Source: Candidatus Babelota bacterium
Lineage (GTDB): Bacteria; Babelota; Babeliae; Babelales; Chromulinivoraceae
Length of the DNA: 64,000 nucleotides
Reading direction: 5' to 3'
Assembly: GCA_016183005.1 (NCBI GenBank)
Contig: JACPFN010000003.1
Span: 69,449-133,448, forward strand
Shown here: positions 39,907-50,267 of the stretch, in pieces
Numbering within the stretch: the stretch's first letter is position 1
Layout of the letters: every line of letters begins with the position of its first letter
The notes under the pieces: model-generated
The model's database searches: none
The model's input: only the letters and a program-made list of their open reading frames with translations
Told to the model about the DNA's origin: nothing
Position numbers and translations under genes: made by a program

Positions 39907-40132
39907 TGTCCTGTTTTAAAAAAAATATTTACAGACTTAAGGCGCTTAAAAATACTTAGACAATCTTAAAACCATTTTTCATCTGATCTGTTTTCAGTAC
40001 AACTTGAAACAGTTGGTGGTTTATTAAAAAAGATTCTTCAGAAAGCAAAAATAATAAAAATATCTCTTGTTGTTAAAAGATTATTTATTTAAACTTAAAA
40101 AATACTCATGCCAATAATTTTTATAAAATTTT

Positions 40133-41386
40133 ATGATTAGATTTATACATACAGCAGACATCCACTTTGGAATGGAAAATTACGGAAGAATTGATCCAAT
40201 AACTGGTATTCATTCACGTTTACTTGATTTTAAAAAATCATTTGATACCTGTATTAATTATGCAATAGAAAACAATGTTGATCTATTTGTATTTGCTGGT
40301 GATGCATACAAAACTGCACATCCAACACCTACACAGCAAAAGCTACTACTTGATTCGTTCATGAAGTTATATCAAGCAAAGATTCCAGTTGTTATTGTTG
40401 TTGGTAATCACGACAATCCTTTAAGCTTTGGAAAAGCAAATGCTCTTGATATTTTTGCACATTTACCTATTGATGGATTTCATGTTTTTTCAAAACCGAA
40501 TGCTATAAAGATAGATACTAAATCTGGTCCCATACAAATTGTTGGTATACCATGGCCTAATCGGCATAATTTAGCTATCAACACAAATCAAGCTATTACC
40601 AATGCAACTCAACTAACCGAACATATATCAAATTCTCTTGCCCATATCACACAGCAACTTGCTGAATCACTAGATCCGCAATTACCTTCCATTTTAGTTG
40701 GTCACTTAACTGTTAGCGCAGGAATATTTTCAGGATCTGAAAAACGTGCTGTTTATGGACAGGACCCAATACTCCTTCCGTCGCAATTAGCTATACTACC
40801 TTTTGATTATATAGCACTTGGCCACCTTCATCGTTTTCAAAATACTAATCCACAAGGAACAATTCCCGTGGTTTATGCTGGATCTATAGATCGAGTTGAT
40901 TTTGGTGAACGCAAAGAAGAAAAAGGATTTTGTGATGTAACTATTCATCAAAAATATAAAACTACCTTTGAACACATCGTCATAAAAACTCGTCCCTTTA
41001 TCCAGATAGATGTAATACTTCAGGAGGGCATTGATCAAACAGAACAGATTCTTCAAGAACTTAGCACATATCAAATTACAGATTCTATTCTTAAAATTAC
41101 ATATCAAATACCCAAATCAGAGCAAGATTTTGTTGATATAAAAAAAATACAACGCCATTGCCAAGACGTAATGTTTTTAGTGGGAATAATTCCTATACGA
41201 ACATTACAAACTCGCACCCATCGTGATCTTTTAAAACAAGAAATGAATCTTGAAACACTATTAAGTACTTATTTTAATTCAAACGAGATATTAAAAAAAC
41301 GCGCTCAGGTTCTAACAGAAAAGACACTTAAGCTCAATGAACTTGAAGAGATTTATAACACGAACACAGAAAGTGCTGATAGCTAA
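40133..41386 (+). CDS. sbcD: SbcD/Mre11-type DNA exonuclease subunit
   Basis: 417 residues. Metallophosphoesterase motifs are HTADIHFG, VFAGDAYK, VVGNHDNP, LVGHLTV and ALGHLHRFQ, in the order seen in SbcD/Mre11. The C-terminal 130 residues are the capping domain that meets the SbcC coiled-coil ATPase. sbcC is not next to it, which is unusual. It processes hairpins and blocked double-strand ends. It starts at ATG with no obvious Shine-Dalgarno and ends 3 bases from a convergent gene. Confidence 0.88.
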   Translation: MIRFIHTADIHFGMENYGRIDPITGIHSRLLDFKKSFDTCINYAIENNVDLFVFAGDAYKTAHPTPTQQKLLLDSFMKLYQAKIPVVIVVGNHDNPLSFGKANALDIFAHLPIDGFHVFSKPNAIKIDTKSGPIQIVGIPWPNRHNLAINTNQAITNATQLTEHISNSLAHITQQLAESLDPQLPSILVGHLTVSAGIFSGSEKRAVYGQDPILLPSQLAILPFDYIALGHLHRFQNTNPQGTIPVVYAGSIDRVDFGERKEEKGFCDVTIHQKYKTTFEHIVIKTRPFIQIDVILQEGIDQTEQILQELSTYQITDSILKITYQIPKSEQDFVDIKKIQRHCQDVMFLVGIIPIRTLQTRTHRDLLKQEMNLETLLSTYFNSNEILKKRAQVLTEKTLKLNELEEIYNTNTESADS

Positions 41387-41389
41387 AAT

Positions 41390-41992
41390 TTATTTATATT
41401 GAAAGCGGGATATAATTTTATTAGATTCTTTGATGAAAGAAACAGAACTTTGTGCATCCAAAGGTATTACAATTTCTGTTTCATTTTGATTCACAAGATG
41501 ATCTAACAAAGATTGAATTGGTGTATTTTTAAAACTATCTTTATTAAAAAAATTAATATGCCACTCATAATTTCCCTTGTGCCTAAATCTAGCCAACCCT
41601 CTTCCGACAATTATTGTCGTATTGCCGACATGAAAAGAATCTTCATCGCAAGCCCAAAATCCGCACTCTTTAACTGCATAAATATCTGAAAGGAAAAGAC
41701 CTAAAAGATGTCTAAATTTCTTTTTATTAACTTCTAAAGTTTGTCCTTTTGTACAATTAATAGAGGGATATTGGCCAAAAGTAACACTTATATACTCATG
41801 ACTCTCTTTAAGTCTTTTTATAAAATCACCTTGAGACTCATGGTATAATCTAGCTACAGAAAATTTATTTAAAAAATCTTGTACATCATGTACTAATTCA
41901 GTTGGTGTTCTTAAAATTTCTCTAGATTCTTGACCAGGAGACAATATCACACTTGAAAGAGATAATACCATTATAATGTACAAATTTTTCAT
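41390..41992 (-). CDS. Exported protein of unknown function
   Basis: 200 residues from the ATG at 41990-41992 (an ATG three codons earlier is also possible). Signal peptide MKNLYIIMVLSLSSVILS is followed by a soluble alpha/beta domain with segments such as VKECGFWACDEDSFHVG and TIIVGRGLARFRHKGNYEWH. I do not know the family. It is the last gene of a minus-strand run with two SurA/PrsA-like chaperones, so it may be an envelope factor. Confidence 0.62.
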   Translation of the reverse strand: MKNLYIIMVLSLSSVILSPGQESREILRTPTELVHDVQDFLNKFSVARLYHESQGDFIKRLKESHEYISVTFGQYPSINCTKGQTLEVNKKKFRHLLGLFLSDIYAVKECGFWACDEDSFHVGNTTIIVGRGLARFRHKGNYEWHINFFNKDSFKNTPIQSLLDHLVNQNETEIVIPLDAQSSVSFIKESNKIISRFQYK

Positions 41993-42006
41993 GATACCCA
42001 TATATT

Positions 42007-42870
42007 TTATTCAAAGCTTATAAGACCCACATACTCCTGTACGGACTTATTGTAATCAGCAAGCATCCTTTCTAGTTTACCTCTATTCAGAATATCAACA
42101 ATTGCAGTCTTTCGTTCTTCTAATGGAACTAAAGCCATTGGTGTATACTCAATAAGCTGATAAATTTCAAACGATCCATCTGCTTGAATAAGTTTGATAT
42201 CTCCTTGTTTCATGTCTACTAAAAACTGCTTATCTAAAGGTATATCATCTGCAGAAACAATCAAAGGTTCTGACCATTCAATATCAGACTGTTTATCTTT
42301 ATACTCCTTTTGTATCATCTCTTCAAGATCCTTTTTAAGCTGATCTTTAGTATCAACATCGTACCCAATACGAGTTCCTCTTATTTTATAAAATGCATCA
42401 ACAAACTCTGGATTTTGATCGTAATATTCACAAATCTCTTCCTCCGTTGGAGCAAGCTGAGACTTAAATTTATAATGTAAAAAAAACTCATTATTGTATT
42501 GCGTTGTCAAAAAATCTAATCCTTCTTGATAAGTTCTTCCAAGTCCAGCAAATAAATCGGTTAAATCAGAATCTGAAAAATTATTCTGTTTTCTTATACC
42601 TTCAATATATTTTTTTGCAGCATCTGGCTCTATGGGTAACCTTTCTGCAATTATTTGCTCATTGACAATCTGCTTTTGAATCTGAGGATTAAGTTGCATA
42701 AACTTATTATCTATACCGCGCTTGAACGTTTCATCAGTATCTGTAAGCGGTATATTATTTTGTGGTCCACATATAACCACCTTTATTTGATCGATAAGAA
42801 TATGTTCTGCCTGGAGTATTCCAGGCAGAACAATACATACAAATAATTTTTGTATATTAATTAACTTCAT
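42007..42870 (-). CDS. SurA-like periplasmic chaperone
   Basis: 287 residues with a signal peptide. The region LQAEHILIDQIKVVICGPQN and the helical block to about residue 165 follow the SurA N-domain (I-N-E-Q-I-I-A-E-R, Y-Y-D-Q-N-P-E-F). A short C-terminal helix returns to it, as in SurA. The parvulin domain is weak or absent. SurA escorts outer-membrane barrels through the periplasm. It overlaps the upstream lipoprotein gene by 4 bases, so the two form a unit. Confidence 0.65.
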   Translation of the reverse strand: MKLINIQKLFVCIVLPGILQAEHILIDQIKVVICGPQNNIPLTDTDETFKRGIDNKFMQLNPQIQKQIVNEQIIAERLPIEPDAAKKYIEGIRKQNNFSDSDLTDLFAGLGRTYQEGLDFLTTQYNNEFFLHYKFKSQLAPTEEEICEYYDQNPEFVDAFYKIRGTRIGYDVDTKDQLKKDLEEMIQKEYKDKQSDIEWSEPLIVSADDIPLDKQFLVDMKQGDIKLIQADGSFEIYQLIEYTPMALVPLEERKTAIVDILNRGKLERMLADYNKSVQEYVGLISFE

Positions 42871-43874
42871 ACTTTTGTTGTACCTAAATCTTGCTCTTCG
42901 TTACTTTCTTGTTCATTAGCAGAAACATCAGCCTGTTGTTGTGCGCGTTTTTTTGCTTCTTTATCATCAAAATATGCTTTATTTTCTACAACATTTAAGT
43001 CTTTTTTAAGCTGATCCATAATCTTTTCAGCTTGCTCAGTTTTACGCTCATCTTCAATCATTTTACGTAATCCTTGCTGAACCTGAGGAGATTTAAGATC
43101 ATGATATTTTGCTTCTGTCTTTCCTGATGCAAATACTACCCAATATGCATCATCAGATACTTTTACCATTTGAATTGATGGAAACTTTTTAAGATCAAGA
43201 ACGGATTTTTTTAAAGCTTCACTAAATGGACTTTTTTCATTAATTACTGACTGTCCAACATGATTTTTATGCTCTTCTGCAACTTTTTTAAATGTATCCA
43301 TCTTTTTGATATCTTTTACTTTATCAAAAAAGTGTTGCGCTTTTGCTTTAGATTCAAAACGAACATACAATGTTTCAACACCACCAGCTGATTGCATTAA
43401 ACCTGGCACCATATCTTTTTTTTCATGATAATAATTTTCAATATCACCATCAGAAACCTGTACAGGATGCGCATCATCAAAATGTTTCATAAAAAGCTGC
43501 ATGTCCATTGCTTCATGCATATGTTTTTGTTGTTCTTTAAATTCAGGTGTATTTGAAATACCCTCTTTGTCAGCCCAAGCCTTCATTAACTGATACATAG
43601 ATATACCACGGAAAATTAATTCGCGTTCAGCATTAGGCATAATCTGCAAAAACATTTCAATCTGTGGGTTTGCTTTACGAGCCATTTCTAATCTTTGTTC
43701 ATATTCATCAGCTGTTAAAACAGGAACACCGTCAATAGACATTAAAACTTCACCTGAACCCAACGCAGTATCAGCCTTCTTGTCAGATTTTTTAAAAAAT
43801 TCACAACCGCTAAAAAATAACCCTGAAATTAATAAAAATCCACAAAGTGCTAGTTGTTGATTATATGACTTCAT
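42867..43874 (-). CDS. Lipoprotein of the SurA/PrsA foldase family
   Basis: 335 residues. A lipobox (LFFSGC) makes it a lipoprotein. Residues 40-150 form a SurA-like helical domain beginning VLMSIDGVPVLTADEYEQRL. A parvulin-like region follows (ETLYVRFESKAKAQHFFDKV), with a C-terminal helix and a glutamine/glutamate-rich tail. This is the layout of PrsA and SurA folding factors. With the overlapping SurA-like gene it probably serves the outer-membrane barrels. Confidence 0.72.
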   Translation of the reverse strand: MKSYNQQLALCGFLLISGLFFSGCEFFKKSDKKADTALGSGEVLMSIDGVPVLTADEYEQRLEMARKANPQIEMFLQIMPNAERELIFRGISMYQLMKAWADKEGISNTPEFKEQQKHMHEAMDMQLFMKHFDDAHPVQVSDGDIENYYHEKKDMVPGLMQSAGGVETLYVRFESKAKAQHFFDKVKDIKKMDTFKKVAEEHKNHVGQSVINEKSPFSEALKKSVLDLKKFPSIQMVKVSDDAYWVVFASGKTEAKYHDLKSPQVQQGLRKMIEDERKTEQAEKIMDQLKKDLNVVENKAYFDDKEAKKRAQQQADVSANEQESNEEQDLGTTKV

Positions 43875-43974
43875 ACTTTTGAATCCTCTCGAAACTATGA
43901 ATTAATGATATAATTGCTTACCCAAGCAAGATATCAAAATTAGCTGAAGTTGCAATAAATAGTTACACATAATT

Positions 43975-44502
43975 TTATTTTTTTTTACCACGATAAGCAT
44001 TAAAAATCGATCCATAAACATCTGTCCAAGATCCATAAGATAAATTTGTACCATCTGGCATAATTGCATCACCAAAGCGTGCTTTATCTATATTTTTAGC
44101 TCCTTTAAAACGTGCGCCTTTTAAATTAGTTCCTGAAAAATCTGCCCACTTTATATCTGCCATATCAAAAATAACATTCTCTAAATTAGCCCCCTTAAAA
44201 CTTGCTGAAACTAAATTAGTATTAAAAAAGTCAGACCCTGATAAATCTGTCGCTTGCCCTGGAATTTTAATTGTTCCAATTAAAGGAACAACATTGAGAT
44301 CATTTTGAGAAAAATTAGCTCCACTCAATTCACCAGAAAATCTTGTATTCCTTAAAAGACTTCCAGCGCCACGAAAATCTACTCCCGAAGCAATTAAAGG
44401 AATATTATTTCGTGCTTTTTCAAGAATGCTTAAAACATATCGCTGATTATATGGATATATGCAAATTGATACAAAAAAAAACATACCTAAGATTCTTTTC
44501 AT
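43975..44502 (-). CDS. Exported pentapeptide-repeat protein
   Basis: 175 residues with a signal peptide. From about residue 40, pentapeptides of the A(D/N)LXX/F type recur: DFRGAG, NTRFSGELSGANFSQND, GSDFFNTNLVSASFKGANLE, NVIFDMADIKWADFSGTNLK and GARFKGA. They form a right-handed square beta-helix. Cytosolic members mimic DNA; an exported one may bind envelope or host proteins. It stands after the secA terminator with its own AGAGG site. Confidence 0.85.
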   Translation of the reverse strand: MKRILGMFFFVSICIYPYNQRYVLSILEKARNNIPLIASGVDFRGAGSLLRNTRFSGELSGANFSQNDLNVVPLIGTIKIPGQATDLSGSDFFNTNLVSASFKGANLENVIFDMADIKWADFSGTNLKGARFKGAKNIDKARFGDAIMPDGTNLSYGSWTDVYGSIFNAYRGKKK

Positions 44503-44522
44503 CGATAACCTCTGTTTAAAAT

Positions 44523-44560
44523 AAATAAGCCAGTGCTGTATCTCAACACTGGCTTATTTA
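44523..44560 (-). terminator. secA terminator
   Basis: A 13-bp stem (AATAAGCCAGTG / CACTGGCTTATT) lies 17 bases past the secA stop, with a T-rich stretch beyond it on the minus strand. Confidence 0.8.
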
Positions 44561-44576
44561 TATCAAAAGAATAAAA

Positions 44577-47114
44577 TTATCTACAACATTTTTTAGATTT
44601 TTTTCCAGAGCCACAAGCACAAGGCTCATTACGACCAATTTTATCCTCTTCGCGTTTAGAAGGGGTACTATCTTTCTCTGATTTACTATCATCAGCAGAG
44701 GTCATTTTCATCTCATTTAATTCACGCTCTCTGCGTTCAATCAATTTTTGCTGGTCAAATGCTTCAGGTTTTATATGGAATACATGACGAACAATATCGA
44801 TTTTAATCTGTCTCATCATCTCTTCAAACATGCCAAAAGCTTCGCGCTTATATTCAATTAATGGATTTTTTTGTCCCCATCCCCGTAATCCAATTCCCTC
44901 TTTAAGGTTATCTATGTTAATCATATGCTGCTTCCAGGCCTGATCAATAGTTTCAAGCATAATCCATTTTTCAGCGCTTTCAATCATTTCTGGATCAATT
45001 TGACACTTATTATCTTGATACCAATTAAACAAATAGGTAACAAAATCCTTTTCAAATTCATCAATATTTACCAATGAAAATTTTGCAATATCAATACTCT
45101 TTGGATCAATATCTACATCCATAGCAAATGTATCAATAATTTTTTGACCATGAGTACGATCTATTTTTAAATCTTGACAATGCACAGCAATAATATCGCT
45201 TACTACATCAAAAATAAAATCATGTATGATACCATCAAAATGTTTTACATTTTGTAAAATATTTTGACGCAATGAATAAATAACTTTTCTGTGCTGATTA
45301 AGTACATCATCATATTCAATTAAATGCTTTCTAATTTCAAAGTTTTGCTTTTCAACCTTTTCTTGAGAATGTTCAATAAGTTTACTAACCGTTGTTGATT
45401 CAATCTGCTCATCCTCTTTCATACCAGCTTTTTGCATATAGCGCTTCATAGAATCGCCTGAAAATATCCTAATCAATTCATCTTCAAGTGAAATATAAAA
45501 TCTTGATTCACCAGCATCACCCTGACGACCAGATCGACCACGAAGCTGATTGTCAATACGTCTACTTTCATGACGCTCTGTACCTAAAACATATAAACCG
45601 CCTGCTACAACTGAATCAGGATGAAGCTTAATATCTGTACCACGACCAGCCATATTAGTTGCGATAGTCACATGACCAGGTTGGCCTGCAAGAGTTATAA
45701 TATCTGCCTCTCTTGCATGCTGCTTTGCATTAAGAACTTCATGAGGAATTCCTTCAGCGGCCAAAACTCTACTAAGAACCTCAGACTTTTCAACAGCAAT
45801 TGTACCGATTAAAACAGGTTGACCTTTTACATGACGCTCTTTAACATCTTTTACTATCTCTTTATATTTTGCTCGTTCAGTTAAAAATATAAGATCATTT
45901 TTATCATCACGAATCATAGGTCTATTGGTAGGAATAGCTACTACGTCAAGATTATAAATTTTATGAAATTCTTCAGCTTCAGTCATAGCTGTACCAGTCA
46001 TACCAGAAAGTCTTTTATACATTCTAAAGAAATTTTGCAACGTTATAGATGCAAGGGTTTGTGTTTCTTGTTCAATCTTAACACCCTCTTTTGCCTCAAT
46101 TGCCTGATGAAGACCATCACTATAACGACGGCCTGACAAAATACGTCCTGTAAATTCATCAACAATTAAAACTTCGCCATCACGAAGAACATAATCAACA
46201 TCAATTCTAAACAAAGTATTTGCGCGAAGAGCCTGCATAATATGATGCAATATATTAATGTTTTCAACTGCATATAAATTTTTAATATTCAAACGTGCTT
46301 CAACCTTATCATGGCCCTCTTCAGTTAGCTGCACCGAGCGAGCTTTTTCATCTACTTCGTAATCTTTACCCTTTTCCAAATTATATACAACACTTTGAGC
46401 CAACTTATAAAGATCAGATGAGCGATAAGCTGCTCCTGAAATAATCAATGGTGTTCGTGCTTCATCGATCAGAATAGAGTCACATTCATCAACAATTGCA
46501 AAATTAAGATCTCGTTGAACATAATCTTCATGACGAAACTTCATATTATCGCGAAGATAATCAAATCCTAATTCATTATTAGTTACATACAAAATATCTT
46601 TTTTATATTGTTCTTGGCGTTCATTGTCAGACATATCATGAGTAATAACACCAACGGTAAGCCCCAAAAATTCATACAGCGCTCTATTATTTTCAGAATC
46701 ACGACGAGCAAGATAATCATTAACAGTAACCAAATGAGCACCCTTACCGGACAATGCATTTAAATAAAGAGCAAGGGTAGCAGTAAGAGTTTTCCCCTCT
46801 CCTGTTTTCATCTCAGCAACTTTACCTTGATGTAATACAATTGCGCCCATAATCTGTACATCAAAAGGACGCATTCCCAAAGTGCGCTTAGATGCTTCAC
46901 GTGCAACAGCATATGCTTCAGGTAAAATATCATCCAAGTGCTTACCTTGCGCTAATAATGCTTTAAATTCTGATGTTTTATTTTTTAACTCTTCATCAGA
47001 AAGCTTTTCGATGAATGGCTCTAATGTATTTATTTTATTGACTAATGCTTGTAATTTTTGAACAGCACGATCATTTGCACTACCAAAAAACTTTGCTAAA
47101 AATTGTGTTATCAT
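44577..47114 (-). CDS. secA: Protein translocase ATPase SecA
   Basis: 845 residues. DEAD motor motifs are MKTGEGKTLTATLALYLNAL and FAIVDECDSILIDEARTPLI, with the second-motor arginine segment QLRGRSGRQGDAGESRFYI. The C-terminal zinc motif (CACGSGKKSKKCC) that binds SecB or ribosomes is intact. SecA pushes Sec substrates through SecYEG, matching the large number of signal peptides in this window. Upstream lie pgeF, ftsZ, ftsA and ftsQ on the same strand. Confidence 0.97.
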   Translation of the reverse strand: MITQFLAKFFGSANDRAVQKLQALVNKINTLEPFIEKLSDEELKNKTSEFKALLAQGKHLDDILPEAYAVAREASKRTLGMRPFDVQIMGAIVLHQGKVAEMKTGEGKTLTATLALYLNALSGKGAHLVTVNDYLARRDSENNRALYEFLGLTVGVITHDMSDNERQEQYKKDILYVTNNELGFDYLRDNMKFRHEDYVQRDLNFAIVDECDSILIDEARTPLIISGAAYRSSDLYKLAQSVVYNLEKGKDYEVDEKARSVQLTEEGHDKVEARLNIKNLYAVENINILHHIMQALRANTLFRIDVDYVLRDGEVLIVDEFTGRILSGRRYSDGLHQAIEAKEGVKIEQETQTLASITLQNFFRMYKRLSGMTGTAMTEAEEFHKIYNLDVVAIPTNRPMIRDDKNDLIFLTERAKYKEIVKDVKERHVKGQPVLIGTIAVEKSEVLSRVLAAEGIPHEVLNAKQHAREADIITLAGQPGHVTIATNMAGRGTDIKLHPDSVVAGGLYVLGTERHESRRIDNQLRGRSGRQGDAGESRFYISLEDELIRIFSGDSMKRYMQKAGMKEDEQIESTTVSKLIEHSQEKVEKQNFEIRKHLIEYDDVLNQHRKVIYSLRQNILQNVKHFDGIIHDFIFDVVSDIIAVHCQDLKIDRTHGQKIIDTFAMDVDIDPKSIDIAKFSLVNIDEFEKDFVTYLFNWYQDNKCQIDPEMIESAEKWIMLETIDQAWKQHMINIDNLKEGIGLRGWGQKNPLIEYKREAFGMFEEMMRQIKIDIVRHVFHIKPEAFDQQKLIERRERELNEMKMTSADDSKSEKDSTPSKREEDKIGRNEPCACGSGKKSKKCCR

Positions 47115-47139
47115 AATAAACCCTTACTATCCATCTCAT

Positions 47140-47853
47140 TTACCGCAAAGCAACCATTGTAATTTGACGTCTTGCTTGTTCACCTTCTCTTCTAAATGAA
47201 CAGTATTGTAAGTTGCATATTGTACAAAATGAATTCTCAATATTTATATTATGCTCAAGAATACCATATTTTTTTAAAATTTTCTGCAAAAACTGATTAT
47301 TATTAAAATAACTTAAAGAGCCTTGTTGTAAGAAAGCATCTATTTTGCCAAATTTATTTTCAAATTTTTCAACAAAATCTTGCGAAACTTCATAACAACA
47401 ACCTAAAGCGCTTGGCCCAAAAACTGCTTGTATATTTGAATAATCACTCTGATATTTTAAGTGCATAGCCTCTAAGGTTTTTTCAAGCACACCCAAAAAA
47501 GATCCTTTCCAACCAGCATGAACAATAGCTACTACTTGTCTTTCAGAATCGACCAAGATTAATGGAACACAATCAGCAGTAAGAACTATTAATCCTATGC
47601 CCTTTTGATTAGTTATTAAAAAATCTCCCTGATGCTCCAATAAACTTGATTTTTTCCAAGGATTACTTGCATCAATACACAAACCTACATCGGTATGAAT
47701 TTGATCAAGAACTACCACTTGATTAAGATCATATTCTTTTAAAATAGATTCTAATTCAAAACTGTATTGTGACTTTCTAAAATCTTTTAAGCAAAGAGAA
47801 CTAACTTTTTGTCCAAAATAAATTTTATAAAAATCACTATACTTATCATTCAT
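47140..47853 (-). CDS. pgeF: YfiH/PgeF family (peptidoglycan editing factor)
   Basis: 237 residues. Family motifs are VLDQIHTDVG, LTADCVPLIL, VAIVHAGWKGS, FGPSALGCCYEV and the C-terminal FCTICNLQYCSFRREG. The copper/zinc histidine and cysteine residues are intact. Once called a laccase, the family is now linked to removing wrong residues from muropeptide precursors and to purine nucleoside activity. Sitting after ftsZ, with which it overlaps by 4 bases, is common for this family. Confidence 0.92.
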   Translation of the reverse strand: MNDKYSDFYKIYFGQKVSSLCLKDFRKSQYSFELESILKEYDLNQVVVLDQIHTDVGLCIDASNPWKKSSLLEHQGDFLITNQKGIGLIVLTADCVPLILVDSERQVVAIVHAGWKGSFLGVLEKTLEAMHLKYQSDYSNIQAVFGPSALGCCYEVSQDFVEKFENKFGKIDAFLQQGSLSYFNNNQFLQKILKKYGILEHNINIENSFCTICNLQYCSFRREGEQARRQITMVALR

Positions 47854-49016
47854 CTTTGTTCATCAGCCGATTGTATTTTAAATTCTTTAGTTCTTAAATA
47901 AGCAGGAACCTCTAAGCCATCATCTGTAGATTCTAAAGATTCTGAAATTATCTTAACAGGTTGCTGCTCTTCATACAATTTTTTTTCTTCAACAAGAGGC
48001 ACTGACATTGCAACCTTTTCTGCCTGAGCAACAGGTCTTGATTGAACTGAATCAAAGCCTGTTGCAATAACAGAAACAACCAACTCATCCCCCATGGTTG
48101 GATCAATAACTGAACCAACTATAACATGCGCATCTTTATTAGATTCATCATAAATCAAGTTAGCTGCATCATTAATTTCATGTAGCGAAAGATTTGACCC
48201 TGCGCAAACATTCAATAAAACTCCGCGCGCACTTTTAATATTCATGTTTTCAAGTAGCTCTGAATCAATAGCCCTTTTAGCAGCTTCAATTGCACGATTT
48301 TCTCCTGACGCGCTACCTGTCCCCATCATTGCCAACCCCATACCCTTCATAATTGTACAAAGATCTGCAAAATCTACGTTGATATGCCCAGAGCGAGAAA
48401 TAATTGCAGATATACTCTTAACGCACTGAATTAATATTTTATTAATTATGTCAAATGCTTGAATCATAGATACAGTTCGATCGACCAACCCTAAAAGTTT
48501 TTCGTTAGGAACAACTATTAATGTATCTACTTCCTTTTTTAATGCCTCAAGTGACTGCTCAGCTACAATCATACGGCGCTTACCTTCAAAACTAAATGGC
48601 TTTGTTACAACCGCTATGGTCAAAATACCATGCTCCCTTAAAGCCTTGGCAACAACAGGTGCTCCACCTGAACCAGTTCCACCACCCATACCTGCGACAA
48701 TAAAAACAATATCTGCATCAGCCAAATGCTCCATAATGCGACCAATATCTTCTTCTGTTGCTTTTTTTCCTACTTCAGGATTTGCCCCACAACCAAGACC
48801 CTTAGTTGTTTTAACTCCAAGCTGAATTTTATTAGGTGCTTCTGAAAGTTTTAATGCTTGCATATCAGAATTAGCAACTACAAAACTAACATCATCTAAA
48901 CCTGACTGCATCATGCTATTTATTGTATTACCACCAGCACCACCAATACCAATGATTTTGATACGAACATTAGATGAATCATGCTGATTTTCATTAAAAA
49001 CATCAAAATCTATCAT
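47850..49016 (-). CDS. ftsZ: Cell division protein FtsZ
   Basis: 388 residues with GTP-binding motifs KIIGIGGAGGNTINSMMQSG and GMGGGTGSGGAPVVAKALRE, the T7 loop region N-V-D-F-A-D-L (INVDFADLCTIM), a variable acidic linker, and a C-terminal peptide ending LEVPAYLRTK. It forms the division ring. It lies downstream of ftsA by 15 bases and overlaps pgeF. Good AAAGGA site. Confidence 0.97.
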   Translation of the reverse strand: MIDFDVFNENQHDSSNVRIKIIGIGGAGGNTINSMMQSGLDDVSFVVANSDMQALKLSEAPNKIQLGVKTTKGLGCGANPEVGKKATEEDIGRIMEHLADADIVFIVAGMGGGTGSGGAPVVAKALREHGILTIAVVTKPFSFEGKRRMIVAEQSLEALKKEVDTLIVVPNEKLLGLVDRTVSMIQAFDIINKILIQCVKSISAIISRSGHINVDFADLCTIMKGMGLAMMGTGSASGENRAIEAAKRAIDSELLENMNIKSARGVLLNVCAGSNLSLHEINDAANLIYDESNKDAHVIVGSVIDPTMGDELVVSVIATGFDSVQSRPVAQAEKVAMSVPLVEEKKLYEEQQPVKIISESLESTDDGLEVPAYLRTKEFKIQSADEQR

Positions 49017-49031
49017 TACTATTCCTTTAAA

Positions 49032-50267
49032 TTAAAAAAACTTATCCACCCAAGACTTCATTCTCATAAATATTTTTTGAACCATCGGACCATCTAATCC
49101 ATCAAGTCCGAATGCCCCTTGTTTTCGTAATGCATATTTTAAAAGGCCATATCCTGTTGCATAAATTGGACTTGATAAAGACTCTGAAAGCGCACAATCA
49201 ACCCTTGGTTTTCCAAGCCTTATAGGCATACCAAGAACTTTTCTTGCTAATTCATCAATACCCTGAAGTAAAGATCCACCTCCAGTGATAACCAATCCTG
49301 ATACCATCACGTGCGATAAGGATGCTTTTTTTATTTCTTCTTGAAGCATAATCAAAAGCTCTAATGCTCGAGCCTGTAAAATAAAAGTTGACTGCTTAAT
49401 GTCTACATCATGTTGCATTGTTCCATGCACTGACTCAATAGTATATTTTTGATCATCTACTAAGGAGCTGTGCAATAATACTTTACCATGTTGACGCTTA
49501 AATAATTCCGCACCTTTTATAGTTGACTTAAGTCCAACAGCTAAATCTTTAGTAAAAAGATTACCTGCTATTGGAAATACTTTTGTATAACGAATACTTC
49601 CCTGTTGATACACAGCAAAATCTGATGTGCCACCACCAATATCAAGCATTCCTACTCCTAACATACGCTCATCATAGCTTAAAACGCCTTCAGCAGAAGC
49701 TAATTGTTCTAACACAATATCCTTAACAACAACCCCTGCAAGTTCGCAACATTTTATTAAATTTTGAATAGAAGATACTGCCCCAGTAATAACATGAACT
49801 ACCGCTTCAAGCCTTACGCCATGTAAACCTAAAGGATTTGCAACTCGCTCTTTTCCGTCAACAATAAAGTATTGTGGTAATGCATGAAGAACTTTTTGGC
49901 CTTCCTCAATAGGCACAGCCTGAGCAACCGCCAAAACAGCTTGAATATCTGATTGAGTAACCTGAAACTTTTTAATCGGAACTGCTCCATGAGTATTAAA
50001 CGAATGGATATGACTACCAGATATTCCGATATAAGCTGGGGTAACTGTACATCCAGCCATCAGCTCCGCCTCTTTAATTGCATACTTAATGGATTGAACA
50101 GTTCGAGCAATATCCACCACAACTCCACGTTCTAATCCATCTGAAGCCGCTTTACCTATACCTAAAACTTTGATACTATCTGTTCCGATTTTTTGTGCAA
50201 TTAATACTGAGATTTTTGTAGTTCCTACATCAATTGCAGTTATAATCGAATGAAAAACATTAGCCAT
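49032..50267 (-). CDS. ftsA: Cell division protein FtsA
   Basis: 411 residues. Actin-fold motifs are ITAIDVGTTKISVLIA, GMLDIGGGTSDFAVY and VITGGGSLLQGID; a C-terminal amphipathic helix (MVQKIFMRMKSWVDKFF) attaches it to the membrane. It anchors FtsZ filaments. The start has a run of seven G as ribosome site and overlaps the ftsQ end by 8 bases. Confidence 0.96.
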   Translation of the reverse strand: MANVFHSIITAIDVGTTKISVLIAQKIGTDSIKVLGIGKAASDGLERGVVVDIARTVQSIKYAIKEAELMAGCTVTPAYIGISGSHIHSFNTHGAVPIKKFQVTQSDIQAVLAVAQAVPIEEGQKVLHALPQYFIVDGKERVANPLGLHGVRLEAVVHVITGAVSSIQNLIKCCELAGVVVKDIVLEQLASAEGVLSYDERMLGVGMLDIGGGTSDFAVYQQGSIRYTKVFPIAGNLFTKDLAVGLKSTIKGAELFKRQHGKVLLHSSLVDDQKYTIESVHGTMQHDVDIKQSTFILQARALELLIMLQEEIKKASLSHVMVSGLVITGGGSLLQGIDELARKVLGMPIRLGKPRVDCALSESLSSPIYATGYGLLKYALRKQGAFGLDGLDGPMVQKIFMRMKSWVDKFF

